This document shows, in pieces, positions 17,564 to 27,114 of a stretch of 33,473 nt of DNA. Numbering within the stretch: the first letter of the stretch is position 1; every line of letters begins with the position of its first letter. This DNA comes from Acidobacteriaceae bacterium (GTDB lineage: Bacteria > Acidobacteriota > Terriglobia > Acidiferrales > UBA7541): the NCBI GenBank assembly GCA_030838075.1, contig JAUTXJ010000035.1:1-33473 (forward strand), read 5' to 3'. A program made the position numbers and the translations under genes. The notes under the pieces were generated by a model that saw only the letters and a list, made by a program, of their open reading frames with translations, was not told the DNA's origin and did not search any database.

Positions 17564-18448
17564 CTAAGTTTTTCTGCTGGCGGTCTCTCCCTCTGAATAG
17601 TCGTAGACGCCCCGACCGGACTTTCGCCCGAGTCGGCCTTCCTGTACATATTCCTTCAGCAACCGGTTGGGTCGATATTTCTCTCCCAATGTTTGGTGGA
17701 GATATTCAAGAATATTCAAACGGACATCCAACCCTACAAGGTCCACAAGTTCAAATGGTCCCATGGGATGATTCAATCCCAGTTTCAGCGCCTTATCAAT
17801 ATCTTCGGCCGAAGCGATGCCGGCCTCCAGCATGGCAAACGCTTCATTGCCAATGAGCGCGTTCACGCGTGTAGTGATGAAACCCGGAGATTCCTGCACC
17901 AGTACTACTTCTTTGCCCATGCGGTGGCCAACTTTAATGCAGGCATCAACAGTGTTCTGGGAAGTGAAAGGGGTTTTCACTAGTTCGATCAACTTCATCT
18001 TCGGGACGGGATTAAAGAAGTGCATGCCAATACAGCGTTCGCGACAAACAGTCAGGTCGCTCATATCGCTGATGGACAGCGATGAAGTGTTGCTGGCAAA
18101 GATCGCATGTGGCTTGGCGAATTTATCGAAGATGGTGAATAGCTCCATCTTCATTTCCATTTCTTCGGGCACGGCTTCAATAATTAGTTCCGCGTCGCGA
18201 ATGGCATCCTGCACCGAGCTGGCAGTCGTAATCAACGATGATGCGCGATTGCGAATTTTAGCGTCTACTTTGCCGCGGGCCACTCCCTCGTCGAAAGATT
18301 TCGTAATCCAGCGCGTGCTTTCCTCCAACATTTGCGGGGAAATATCTTCCAGCACGGTGGTGTAGCCGCCAAAGGCAGCAGCGTAGGCAATGCCTCTGCC
18401 CATGGTGCCGGCACCAATCACCGCGATAGTTTTAATGTCTGGATTCAT
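17564..18448 (-). CDS. 3-hydroxyacyl-CoA (3-hydroxybutyryl-CoA) dehydrogenase
   Basis: IAVIGAGTMGRGIA Rossmann motif, FASNTSSLSISDM, GMHFFNPVPKMKLIELV, SPGFITTRVNA. ATG at 18448. Confidence 0.93.
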   Translation of the reverse strand: MNPDIKTIAVIGAGTMGRGIAYAAAFGGYTTVLEDISPQMLEESTRWITKSFDEGVARGKVDAKIRNRASSLITTASSVQDAIRDAELIIEAVPEEMEMKMELFTIFDKFAKPHAIFASNTSSLSISDMSDLTVCRERCIGMHFFNPVPKMKLIELVKTPFTSQNTVDACIKVGHRMGKEVVLVQESPGFITTRVNALIGNEAFAMLEAGIASAEDIDKALKLGLNHPMGPFELVDLVGLDVRLNILEYLHQTLGEKYRPNRLLKEYVQEGRLGRKSGRGVYDYSEGETASRKT

Positions 18449-18463
18449 GACGCGCGCCAACCG

Positions 18464-18817
18464 TTATTTCACGAGCTGTTTGTAAGCGTCTTCGTCGTAG
18501 CCCAGAACAAGGCGTTTGCCGCGCATCACCACCGGCCTGCGGATAAGATTGGGTTCTTGCGACATTAATTGGATGGCCTCCGCACGTGTAGGCGGATGGT
18601 CTTTCATATTTCGTGTGCGATACAGCTCGTTGCGGGAGCTTAAGAATTGTTTGTGGTCGTGTTCGCCGATCAGTTCGTCCAATTCAGTCTTGCTGAGTTT
18701 TTGCTTGTCGAGACTGCGTAACTCCAGTTCTGCACCCAGTTTCTCCAGGTAGGCTTTCGCTTTTCTGCAGGTAGTACAGGTGGGTTTCTGAAGAAACTTA
18801 ATTTTAGCTTTAGGCAT
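18464..18817 (-). CDS. ArsC/Spx-like thioredoxin-fold protein
   Basis: PTCTTCRKAKAYLEKLG (CxxC), EPNLIRRPVVMRGKRLVLGYDEDAY. Confidence 0.87.
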   Translation of the reverse strand: MPKAKIKFLQKPTCTTCRKAKAYLEKLGAELELRSLDKQKLSKTELDELIGEHDHKQFLSSRNELYRTRNMKDHPPTRAEAIQLMSQEPNLIRRPVVMRGKRLVLGYDEDAYKQLVK

Positions 18818-18877
18818 GAAAACTCCAAAAGGGAATTAGCTAACCGCGTGTCTGTAATTTTAGCTCAGGATACTGTT

Positions 18878-19309
18878 TCAGTAGCGAGGTACGTGGGGGT
18901 CCACATCGGTGGACCATCGTTCAATCCCACCCGATAACGACTTGGCCTTTTCAATACCTTGAAATCGCAGCCAAGCCGCGGCATCCAGGCTGCGCATGCC
19001 ATGGTGGCAATAACAGATTACTTCGTCAACGCCGAGGAGGCCGCCCACGTTTGCAGCCAGAGAGCCCAGCGGCACCAGTTTCGCCCCTTCAATACGGCAC
19101 AATTCGTATTCCCACGGCTCGCGCACATCGACGAGCACGAGTTTTTCGCCGCGATCCATGCGGCTCTTCACCTCAACTGGAGATATTTGTATTTCGTCCA
19201 AGGCCCGGTTATCCCCTCTTATAAAAAGTTTGTTCAAGAAGCGAGCGATCGCTTCACTTGGTATGAAATTGTGGTTTTCGCTTTTCCAGAAAAGCGTTAA
19301 TGCCTTCAC
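18878..19309 (-). CDS. Rhodanese-like domain protein
   Basis: VLVDVREPWEYELCRIEGAKLVPLGSL, active-site-like CYCHHGMRS. Start uncertain because the provided N-terminus overlaps the end of the enoyl-CoA hydratase gene. Confidence 0.87.
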   Translation of the reverse strand: MKALTLFWKSENHNFIPSEAIARFLNKLFIRGDNRALDEIQISPVEVKSRMDRGEKLVLVDVREPWEYELCRIEGAKLVPLGSLAANVGGLLGVDEVICYCHHGMRSLDAAAWLRFQGIEKAKSLSGGIERWSTDVDPHVPRY

Positions 19310-20105
19310 GGCAATCCGGCGACTTGAAACATTTCAACTGCTGCTCCACTTCGTCGTCCAGGGCTTTCTCAAGTTCTAATTTGCGATTGCCAAATAATAC
19401 AGTCTTCATGGCGCGAATTGAGACCGAGGGAGCGTCCGCGATTTGGCGCGCCAACTTCATGGTTTCCGCTTCCAGTTGTGCGTCGGCAACAACCCGATTC
19501 ACGATTCTCAAATCCAACGCGGTTCGCGCGTCGATCATTTCCCCGGTGTAAAACATCTCCGCAGCTTTGGAATATCCAACCAGCTGCGGAAGAAAATAAG
19601 TTCCGCCGTAATCTGGGAACAATCCAACCTTGATGAAGTTCTGGCCAAAGGTGGCGTTCTCCGATGCCACTCGGAGGTCGGCAGCCAAAGCAATATTCAT
19701 GCCCGCGCCGGCGGCGGCGCCGTTTACCATGGCGATCACCGGTTGCGCCATACTGCGAATCTTAAGCACCGCATGCATCCCGGCGCGCAAAAGCGGCTCC
19801 AGCTCGGTCGTGTCGTTATGCTTTCGACCTTCAGCGATGACACCCAGATCGCCGCCAGAGCAAAAAGCGCGGCCAGCCCCAGTGATAATCACCACGTAGA
19901 TGGATTTATCCGTGGTCAAGCGGCCAAGGCTTTCGTTGAAAGCGACAGCAAGGTCTTTGTTAATGGCATTCAGCTTTTCAGGGCGGTTTAAGGTAAGTGT
20001 GGCAATGCCGTCCTTCTTGGACTCCAGGATTAATTGATTTTGCGTTTCAGATGTTTGCGGTTGTGAAGGCTGCTGCGATGGCGCGGGTTGCGTGGCTTCG
20101 CTCAT
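19254..20105 (-). CDS. Enoyl-CoA hydratase/isomerase family protein
   Basis: TLNRPEKLNAINKDL, GRAFCSGGDLGVIAEG, NGAAAGAGMNIALAADLRVASENATFGQNF. Internal ATG at 20105 lies 10 nt after the upstream gene's stop. Confidence 0.92.
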   Translation of the reverse strand: MSEATQPAPSQQPSQPQTSETQNQLILESKKDGIATLTLNRPEKLNAINKDLAVAFNESLGRLTTDKSIYVVIITGAGRAFCSGGDLGVIAEGRKHNDTTELEPLLRAGMHAVLKIRSMAQPVIAMVNGAAAGAGMNIALAADLRVASENATFGQNFIKVGLFPDYGGTYFLPQLVGYSKAAEMFYTGEMIDARTALDLRIVNRVVADAQLEAETMKLARQIADAPSVSIRAMKTVLFGNRKLELEKALDDEVEQQLKCFKSPDCREGINAFLEKRKPQFHTK

Positions 20106-20115
20106 ATTTACGATC

Positions 20116-20646
20116 CTAGTTTCCCTTTGTAGCTCGTTCCGTCTCGGTGCGCGAGACCAGCTGCGCGAGCTTCCTAAAATGGCGCACGCGCTCGCTGTTT
20201 CCTTGCGGATCCTGAGTATTCGTGTCGGGCAGAACATAAACTCGCGCGCCGTACAGCAGATCCTTCTGAAGCCCAAACTTGCATTTACGTTGCGCAAATT
20301 GTTCGAAGGCCAGTTTGCCGTTGAAGGCGATCACGTGCGGAGTGTACTCCCCAAGCCGCTGCGACAATACGATGCGCCCTTCCGCAAAGTCTTCACGCGT
20401 CAACTCCGCGGGTGTTTTTGTGGGCCGCTTCACGAGGTCCGTCAAGCCGATTCCAAATTCGATGACGCGCTTGTCATCGTGATAATCAAATGGCTCAGGA
20501 ACCACTCCGCCTTTATAGAGCACCGGCCAGAACTGATTCACGCGGCCAGCATAGTAGTGGCCGACGCGCACAGAAGACTCGCTGGGATTGCACCCCACGA
20601 TAACGAGCTTCATGCCTTTTCTTAAATAATCTGGAAGTGTTCGCAT
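20116..20646 (-). CDS. Mismatch-specific (Mug/TDG-like) uracil-DNA glycosylase superfamily protein
   Basis: LVIVGCNPSESSVRVGHYYAGRVNQFWPVLYKGGVVPE, GIGLTDLVKRPT, VIAFNGKLAFEQF. Confidence 0.85.
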   Translation of the reverse strand: MRTLPDYLRKGMKLVIVGCNPSESSVRVGHYYAGRVNQFWPVLYKGGVVPEPFDYHDDKRVIEFGIGLTDLVKRPTKTPAELTREDFAEGRIVLSQRLGEYTPHVIAFNGKLAFEQFAQRKCKFGLQKDLLYGARVYVLPDTNTQDPQGNSERVRHFRKLAQLVSRTETERATKGN

Positions 20647-20837
20647 CCTGGCTACGGTTGTTGATTACGCATAGTTAAGTTAGAAGACCAGTTTACTGCA
20701 CTGGGGGCCCTGCGGCGCGGATTTCCCCTTAAAACTGGTCCCAGTGTTTCTCAGGCGGGTGCGAAGTGTCAACGGGTGGAGGGGTAATTCCGCAAGGGCA
20801 ACGGCGTTTTTGCAACTCCGGTGTTCCATGTAGCGGT

Positions 20838-21803
20838 TTACATACTAGTCCAGAGAGGTAGCTTTCGGCCCAAGCCGTTTTCACGCGCCAACGCCCATAC
20901 CCGTACGGCAACGGCCAGGTCCCAGGAAGCGATTCCGTTGGATTTGAAAAGCGTGACAGCGGTGTCATTCGAACGTCCGGAAATTTTGCCGTCCACAATC
21001 TCAGCCAGTGTTTTGACGGATGACCATTTCGATTCGTCCTGGCCAAAAACCATTATTAAATCTCCCGCCTCCTGGCGAGATTGCTCGATGGAATCCACGG
21101 CGATGATGTGCGCGCGTTCCACTGCGGCTTCGTCCAGTTCTTGTTTGTGGGCATGATTTACGCCGATGGCGTTAATGTGCATGCCTGCGGCAATGTCCTG
21201 GCCGGTCACAACCGGGTGCGATGCCGTCGTGGCGGTGCATATGATGTCCACGCCTTCGATGGCTTGCGCCGCGGACCCTGCCGCGTAGACAGGGATTCTG
21301 AGACGTTCGGCCATCTCCGTACAAAATTTCTCGCGGCGAGAAACATCGCGGCCGTAGACGCGCGCCATCTCCAGCTTTCGAACGCCGGCAATCGCTTCGA
21401 GTTGGGTCTTGGCCTGCCCGCCCGTTCCGATGATTGCTGCGATTCGAGCATCGCGACGCGCCATGAATTTAGTCGCCACGCCAGAGGCAGCGCCAGTTCG
21501 CAACTGGCCCATGTAATCCGCTTCAATTTGCGCCACAAGATCGCCGGTAGCCATTTCGTAGAGCAGAACGAGGAAGCGAATCTTGCCGGCCACGTAGGTG
21601 TACTGCTTTTCGGCCACAAATCCGCCGGCATAGTCGGCCGCCGCCATGTAATGATAAAAACCTTTGGGCAATTCGAAGCGGCGGCGTGGCTGAACAACTA
21701 CTTCACCGCGAGCTTGTTTGCGTAAGCTCTCTTCCACGGCTTCCAAGGCCATCGCCATCGTCAGCACTGAACGAACTTCCGCCTCATTGATATGTAGTGT
21801 CAT
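20838..21803 (-). CDS. Ornithine cyclodeaminase/mu-crystallin family protein
   Basis: GAASGVATKFMARRDARIAAIIGTGGQAKTQLEAIAGVRKLEMARVYGRD, VDIICTATTASHPVV, GMHINAIGVN. Confidence 0.9.
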   Translation of the reverse strand: MTLHINEAEVRSVLTMAMALEAVEESLRKQARGEVVVQPRRRFELPKGFYHYMAAADYAGGFVAEKQYTYVAGKIRFLVLLYEMATGDLVAQIEADYMGQLRTGAASGVATKFMARRDARIAAIIGTGGQAKTQLEAIAGVRKLEMARVYGRDVSRREKFCTEMAERLRIPVYAAGSAAQAIEGVDIICTATTASHPVVTGQDIAAGMHINAIGVNHAHKQELDEAAVERAHIIAVDSIEQSRQEAGDLIMVFGQDESKWSSVKTLAEIVDGKISGRSNDTAVTLFKSNGIASWDLAVAVRVWALARENGLGRKLPLWTSM

Positions 21804-22963
21804 TGAGCTGCTCGTGACTTTTTCTTGGGCTTTGCTGAATTGTTAGCCTTACCCGCGACTTTTGATTTTGTTTTTGGCAGGGCGATGGAGCCATCCTCGC
21901 GTATCCGCCGCACGACTGTCTGTATCAAGCGATAAACGCGCTCATCATCGCTACCGGTTTGCGAGGTATCACCTGATGGATTCGCGTCCTTGCTGCGAAA
22001 CCGAAATTCAGGCTCGCCTTTTGGCCCAGTTCCGATCCGGATGGGCATTTGTCCGCAAAGATTATTTTCTATATACGCCGTTTCGTAACGGCTCTTCTTG
22101 GGATTCCAGTTATAAACGCGAATATTGGTGAAATCGCAAGGTTGCGAGTCTGGACCACGAGTTCCCGCGACCAGGTACTGAGGCTTCGCTCCCGAGATGT
22201 CACTAACCTTGTTTAGTTCAAACCATGCCACGGGCCGGACGTTAGCGGAAGAAGTCCCGGTTTTCACGGTGTCAGGCAGATCCATCTCCACGAATCGGCC
22301 GATGATCCAACCGGCGATTGGCGAAGTTCTATCGCCCGGCTGCGTGGTGGTGGAAGTATCCGGTGTGCGAGGATTGGCTTCACTGGGCGGCAGGGTAGCC
22401 AGCCCTCGGACGAAAAGCCACTCTTCTTTTTTTGAATCTTCTTTCTTTGACTGTTCTTTCTTTGAGTCTCCAGCGTCGCCGGCAGATTCTTTTTCTTCCG
22501 ACGCTATCGGGATGTCCGCGACAGCGCGTCCGACAATTTCCACTGGAATGCCTCTTCCGAATTGATACAGGCGAGGTTGTGTACGGCCTGGCAGCACTCG
22601 CAGATTGGTGGCCACCTTGGTTCGACCGCGAGCCTGCACCGGCAACTCTTGCGCTTCGCCCATAAGTTTCGCGCTGCGCTGCCACAACGCCGTTTCCATC
22701 AGCGATCGCGCATCGATCCAACCAACTTCACCGCTGGTGGTGCGCACCTTTACGTTGTCATTGTGGCGCGCCACGATTTCCACGTGATCGCCATAATGCA
22801 GCGCGTCCAGCGGTTCCCGGACCTGGGCGACACCGCTCCATAATGTGATGGTGCGCTCGCCGATGTACCCCTCCCCAAGCACTTCGTGTTTGGGCCTGTA
22901 AATCCACGCAGCCACCGCAACGGCGCACAGCAGAGGAATGGCGATCAGCAGCTTGCGCTTCAT
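21800..22963 (-). CDS. Membrane-anchored SH3-like domain protein with KKE-repeat linker
   Basis: N-terminal TM/signal, two SH3b-like segments (GDHVEIVARHNDNVKVRTTSGEVGWIDARSL; ATNLRVLPGRTQPRLYQFGRGIPVEIVG). Four-base ATGA overlap with the downstream gene. Confidence 0.78.
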   Translation of the reverse strand: MKRKLLIAIPLLCAVAVAAWIYRPKHEVLGEGYIGERTITLWSGVAQVREPLDALHYGDHVEIVARHNDNVKVRTTSGEVGWIDARSLMETALWQRSAKLMGEAQELPVQARGRTKVATNLRVLPGRTQPRLYQFGRGIPVEIVGRAVADIPIASEEKESAGDAGDSKKEQSKKEDSKKEEWLFVRGLATLPPSEANPRTPDTSTTTQPGDRTSPIAGWIIGRFVEMDLPDTVKTGTSSANVRPVAWFELNKVSDISGAKPQYLVAGTRGPDSQPCDFTNIRVYNWNPKKSRYETAYIENNLCGQMPIRIGTGPKGEPEFRFRSKDANPSGDTSQTGSDDERVYRLIQTVVRRIREDGSIALPKTKSKVAGKANNSAKPKKKSRAAQ

Positions 22964-23100
22964 GAGGTAGCCTTATTGTCTGCTGCGGATTGCTTACAAA
23001 ACCCTTCTGCAAGAAAACAAGTCATAAGTTGGATGAGTGCCAACGAGGGTCAAATGTTGTGGTTCTAGGTGGAGGCCTATCCCCAAAAACTACGATCGTC

Positions 23101-23138
23101 GCCCGTCAATCTCTATAAAGCCCGTCAATCTCTATAAA
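23101..23138. repeat. Perfect tandem duplication, 2 x 19 bp (GCCCGTCAATCTCTATAAA)
   Basis: Read directly: 23101-23119 and 23120-23138 are identical. Confidence 0.95.
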
Positions 23139-23260
23139 GATTGTACCTGAATGTAGGGAGATGGGTTTTACTCCAATCCGCTGCTCGCATGGCTTGATTT
23201 GGTTTCTGCTAAAATGCCGCATCGTTGTGATCGCACGCGGGAGTTCAGGATGCCCAATTT

Positions 23261-23698
23261 ATGACCAGATTAAATGCTTTACAGCCCGTTGCATTGCTTC
23301 TGTTGCGCGTGGTGCTTGGCATCATTTTTATTTGGCACGGCTATCCAAAACTCACTCATCCCAACGCCATGCAGGGTTTGTTTGTACAACACGGGCTACC
23401 TGGTTATTTCGTCACCATTGCAGGCGTGTTTGAGGTCTTTGGAGGCGCGCTGATTATTTTAGGGTTTTTGACGCGCATCGCCGCACTGCTGCTGGCCATT
23501 GAAATGGCGGTCGCGATCTGGAAAGTGCACAGCGCGGGAGGATATATGGCGGTGCACAACTACGAATTTCCCTTGGTGCTGGCCGCTACATGCTTTGCAC
23601 TGGCAACGGTCGGAGCCGGGCGAGCCTCGGTCGACTACGCATTGTACGAATCAGGCGCTCGGCCGCCGCGTCCCGGAAAACCTAAGGGCAAAGCGTAG
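23261..23698 (+). CDS. DoxX family membrane protein
   Basis: LLLRVVLGIIFIWHGYPKL, GVFEVFGGALIILGFLTRIAALLLAIEMAVAIWKVH. Confidence 0.9.
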   Translation: MTRLNALQPVALLLLRVVLGIIFIWHGYPKLTHPNAMQGLFVQHGLPGYFVTIAGVFEVFGGALIILGFLTRIAALLLAIEMAVAIWKVHSAGGYMAVHNYEFPLVLAATCFALATVGAGRASVDYALYESGARPPRPGKPKGKA

Positions 23699-23761
23699 CC
23701 TTCAACACGGGGCGCTTTACAAGCTGGTATCAGCCTCCCTGCTCCCATACCATCCGCTTCG

Positions 23762-24094
23762 TTACGGCGTCACGGTAACCGAGTTTGCTGCGATGCGCGC
23801 GGGTGCAGGCGGGAGCGCGATCCACAGGATCAAATAAGCCAGAACGCCAGTGCCTGCAAACAGCACCAGGAGCAGCCACACTATGCGAACCAGCGTCGGA
23901 TCGAGATCAAAGTATTCGGCCAGGCCGCCGCAGACTCCGGCGATTTTCTTGTTGGCGGTGGAACGCGTCAAGCGCTTCGCAGCAGGTGCCGCGTACGCTG
24001 GCGGGGCAGGCGCTCCCGCAATCAAACGGGCGCCGCAGTTGTAGCAAAAATTGGAGTGATCGGCGATTTCTTTCTGGCAATTTGGGCAAATCAT
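23762..24094 (-). CDS. PspC domain protein with N-terminal zinc ribbon
   Basis: [24 protein letters not shown], then [50 protein letters not shown] at 24094 has GGAGG upstream. Confidence 0.92.
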   Translation of the reverse strand: MICPNCQKEIADHSNFCYNCGARLIAGAPAPPAYAAPAAKRLTRSTANKKIAGVCGGLAEYFDLDPTLVRIVWLLLVLFAGTGVLAYLILWIALPPAPARIAANSVTVTP

Positions 24095-24245
24095 GGAGAC
24101 CCTCCACAGGTCATTCTCAAAGCATAATACGTCAAAACAGGGCAAAAAGTTCCAAGTTCGCCATCCGGGGCGGAATCGGCCCCTCCCGTAAATTTGCAAA
24201 AGGGATTTATCCAACGGGACGAAGCCTTATAGTTTTATCTAAGTT

Positions 24246-26402
24246 TTAATATTCCAGGAGTTGTTTCACAGCATTGCTCAGGTGGGAAGTCTGAGGGAGA
24301 ATCACATCCTCCAAATTGGGCTGGTAGGCGCAGAAGGTGTCCATGGCTGCGACTCGGCGCACCGGTGCGTCAAGCTCCTCAAATAGTTCATCGGCAATGC
24401 GTGCGGCAATCTCCGCGCCATAGCCCCAACTGAGCATGTCTTCGTAGGCCACGATGACGCGATGATTTTTCCGCACCGTCGCCGCGATAGCTTCCCAGTC
24501 GTAGGGAGAAAGCGAACGCAGGTCGATGATTTCAACGGAGGTACCCTCGCGCCCGAGCTGCGCCGCCGCTACTTCCGCGCGATGGACCAAGGCTCCGTAA
24601 GTGATGATGCTGATGTCCGAGCCTTCGGTAACCACGCGGGCTTTACCGAAGGGCACGGTGTAATCCGGTCCCGGATATTCAGAACGATTGTAGGGCTGGC
24701 GATATAGGTGTTTGTGCTCGAGAAACATGACTGGGTCGTCGCAGCGAATCGCGGTTCGTAATAATCCAGCTACATCGAGCGCAGTCGAGGGCATCACCAC
24801 TCGCAGGCCCGGGCAGTGCGTAAAAATCGATTCGCCGCTCTGGCTGTGATACACCGCGCCGCCAGTCAAATAGCCGCCGATAGCCACGCGAATCACCGCG
24901 GGACATTTAAACGCTCCATTCGAACGCCAGCGCGTCACGCACAATTCATCGCGAATCTGCATCATCGCCGGCCAGATGTAATCAAAAAACTGTATCTCCG
25001 CGACAGGCTTCAATCCTCGGGTGGCCATGCCGATCGCGCGGCCGACAATGCTGGCTTCCGCCAGCGGCGAATTGAAAACGCGGTCAGCGCCAAATTTGCG
25101 CTGCAGCCCGGCGGTCGCTTTGAAAACGCCGCCCTTGCCTTTGACACTTTTTAGATTTTCTTCGCGGCTAGCGTCGGCAACGTCTTCGCCGAACACGGTA
25201 ATACGCTCGTCACGCATCATTTCATCGGACAGCGTGGCCGCAACCATCTCCACCATGGTTTTTGGCGCGCCGTGAAATTGCGGCTCTGCCTCTAAAGCGG
25301 AGGAAGTGGGGTCAACGTCCGGGGAGTAAACATTTACCTGAATCGAGTCGACGGAGGGTGCCGCAGCGGCTAAAGCCTGATCCGCGGCTTCCCGGACTTC
25401 ATTGTCGACTTGCGCTTCCAAATCCTCAATTTGCTTTTGATCCAGCAGTCCTTCGCGAACCAGAAGAAGAGAAAATTTTGAAAGCGGATCCCGGTGCGCT
25501 TCTCTCTCGCGCTCCTCAGCGGATTTGTACAGCTTTTCGTCGTCAGACAGAGAGTGCGAATATGGCCGCGTAACTTGCGCGTGCACCAAGGCGGGGCCGC
25601 GCCGTTCACGGCAGTATTGGATTGCTTCCTTACACGCAGCATAACTCTCTAGCGGATCGGTGCCATCGCATTCCGCGACGTGAAGCCCCGGAAAACTACC
25701 CGCCAACTTAGAAATGCTGCCGCCAGCGGTTTGCACTTCCACCGGAACGGATATGGCGTAACCGTTGTCTTCGATCAGATAAAACATCGGCAGCTTTTTG
25801 ATACACGCCGTGTTCAGCGACTCCCAGAATTCTCCCTCGCTGGTGGCGCCATCACCGGAAGACACATACACAATTTCGTTGTCTTCATAACTCACATATT
25901 GGCCGAGGGGAGCTTTTTTAGCTTTCGCGAGAGCTTTGGGCCGTTGCTGATAATAAAGGGTGGCTTCCGCGGCGCCGACGGCCTGGACAAATTGCGTACC
26001 CGTGCAGGACGAGCGGCTGACGATATTCCATTCCGGGTGGCCCCAATGAGAAGGCATCTGACGCCCGCCGGAACTGGGATCGTCCTTAGCGCCAACAGCC
26101 TGCAGCAAAGTTTCGAGCGGAGTGACGCCGAGCATCAGGCAAAGCGCTCGGTCGCGATAGTAAGGATAGATCCAGTCAACCCCGGGCCGCAAAAGCAGCC
26201 CCGCTGCGGCGGTTACCGCTTCGTGGCCCGCGCTGGAGATCTGGAAATAAATTTTGTTTTGGCGCTTTAGCTGAATCTCGCGGTCATCCAGTTTCCGCGA
26301 AAGGTACATAGTGCGGTACAGACGAACGAGGGTATCGCGATCCAGGCCATGCATTTTTGGGGAGTCAAGCTTGGCAACTTTGATGCGCGTCTGTGACGCC
26401 AT
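24246..26402 (-). CDS. Fused alpha-beta E1 component of a 2-oxoacid (branched-chain-type) dehydrogenase
   Basis: N-terminal E1-alpha ([46 protein letters not shown]) and C-terminal E1-beta ([45 protein letters not shown]) in one ORF. Confidence 0.93.
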   Translation of the reverse strand: MASQTRIKVAKLDSPKMHGLDRDTLVRLYRTMYLSRKLDDREIQLKRQNKIYFQISSAGHEAVTAAAGLLLRPGVDWIYPYYRDRALCLMLGVTPLETLLQAVGAKDDPSSGGRQMPSHWGHPEWNIVSRSSCTGTQFVQAVGAAEATLYYQQRPKALAKAKKAPLGQYVSYEDNEIVYVSSGDGATSEGEFWESLNTACIKKLPMFYLIEDNGYAISVPVEVQTAGGSISKLAGSFPGLHVAECDGTDPLESYAACKEAIQYCRERRGPALVHAQVTRPYSHSLSDDEKLYKSAEEREREAHRDPLSKFSLLLVREGLLDQKQIEDLEAQVDNEVREAADQALAAAAPSVDSIQVNVYSPDVDPTSSALEAEPQFHGAPKTMVEMVAATLSDEMMRDERITVFGEDVADASREENLKSVKGKGGVFKATAGLQRKFGADRVFNSPLAEASIVGRAIGMATRGLKPVAEIQFFDYIWPAMMQIRDELCVTRWRSNGAFKCPAVIRVAIGGYLTGGAVYHSQSGESIFTHCPGLRVVMPSTALDVAGLLRTAIRCDDPVMFLEHKHLYRQPYNRSEYPGPDYTVPFGKARVVTEGSDISIITYGALVHRAEVAAAQLGREGTSVEIIDLRSLSPYDWEAIAATVRKNHRVIVAYEDMLSWGYGAEIAARIADELFEELDAPVRRVAAMDTFCAYQPNLEDVILPQTSHLSNAVKQLLEY

Positions 26403-26450
26403 TCGTGCCGACCTCGCGAAGGGATGGAAGCTGTCTCCTGCGGACCCTTA

Positions 26451-26469
26451 ATTATAGCGGAATTTTCCG
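26451..26469 (-). promoter_or_regulatory. Putative sigma70-type -10 (TATAAT) with adjacent inverted repeat upstream of the E1 gene
   Basis: Minus strand TATAAT (26456-26451), about 48 nt upstream of the ATG. Inverted repeat CGGAA-TT-TTCCG (26458-26469) lies in the spacer. No consensus -35 seen. Confidence 0.45.
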
Positions 26470-26545
26470 TTTCATATCCGATGTGAAAAAGTGTCCCATA
26501 GACGAATTGCTAAGGTTCTTGAGCGCGATTCACCGCAGGGCAGTT

Positions 26546-26998
26546 TTAGTCCAGGTCGCTGAATTGCTTTAATGCTTCCTCGAAGCCCGCCTCGCCCTTA
26601 CGAAGCACTTTGGGAGAAGCGCTTTTGAACGGTTCTTCCGTAGGGATGCGATCCAGCCAGCGTTGCTCGGATAATTTTTCGTGGCTGGAGAAATACAACC
26701 GCACCAGCAGAGATACATTGCCGCTTCCGTTGCCTTCTGAGCCGCTCTCGGCCCGCTCTGCTTTCTTGCCGTGTTTGGATTTAGATTTGGATTTGGCCTT
26801 TTCGGCGTGTTTTTCGCCAGCTGCCGCGGCGTCACTCGCGGAATCTTCTTCCTCGTCTGCTTCTTCCGGACGATCCAATTTGTATTGAAGTTTTTTATCC
26901 AGGCGAAACGCCTGCTTCCAAACATCGAGCTTGTGACGGGCTTCCTGCGCTTTTTCCTCGTCCGCGCCAAAATCAAAATGCATATAGATATGAGCCAT
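26546..26998 (-). CDS. Protein of unknown function with charged low-complexity centre
   Basis: 150 aa. Ordered-looking ends flank a DEEEDSASDAAAAGEKHAEKAKSKSKSKHGKKAE tract. Confidence 0.65.
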   Translation of the reverse strand: MAHIYMHFDFGADEEKAQEARHKLDVWKQAFRLDKKLQYKLDRPEEADEEEDSASDAAAAGEKHAEKAKSKSKSKHGKKAERAESGSEGNGSGNVSLLVRLYFSSHEKLSEQRWLDRIPTEEPFKSASPKVLRKGEAGFEEALKQFSDLD

Positions 26999-27114
26999 AG
27001 GCCCAAAGTTTGCGACGCGTCGCGCGGCAAGTCAAGGCGAGGCGCAGGAAGGTCCAAGAATCAAAGGGTTTTTATCAGCTTAAATCGAAAAGCGAGGCTG
27101 CTTTATTGCAGTAA

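Noticed and set aside
20106-20297. N-terminal extension of the enoyl-CoA hydratase ORF
   Set aside because: It overlaps the glycosylase gene on the same strand in another frame. The ATG at 20105 fits the operon spacing.
20729-21046. 105-aa minus-strand ORF
   Set aside because: It overlaps the ornithine cyclodeaminase-family gene in another frame and has no recognisable features.
23101-23138. CRISPR-like repeat
   Set aside because: Only two copies, directly abutting without spacers and with no cas genes. It is a tandem duplication, not an array.
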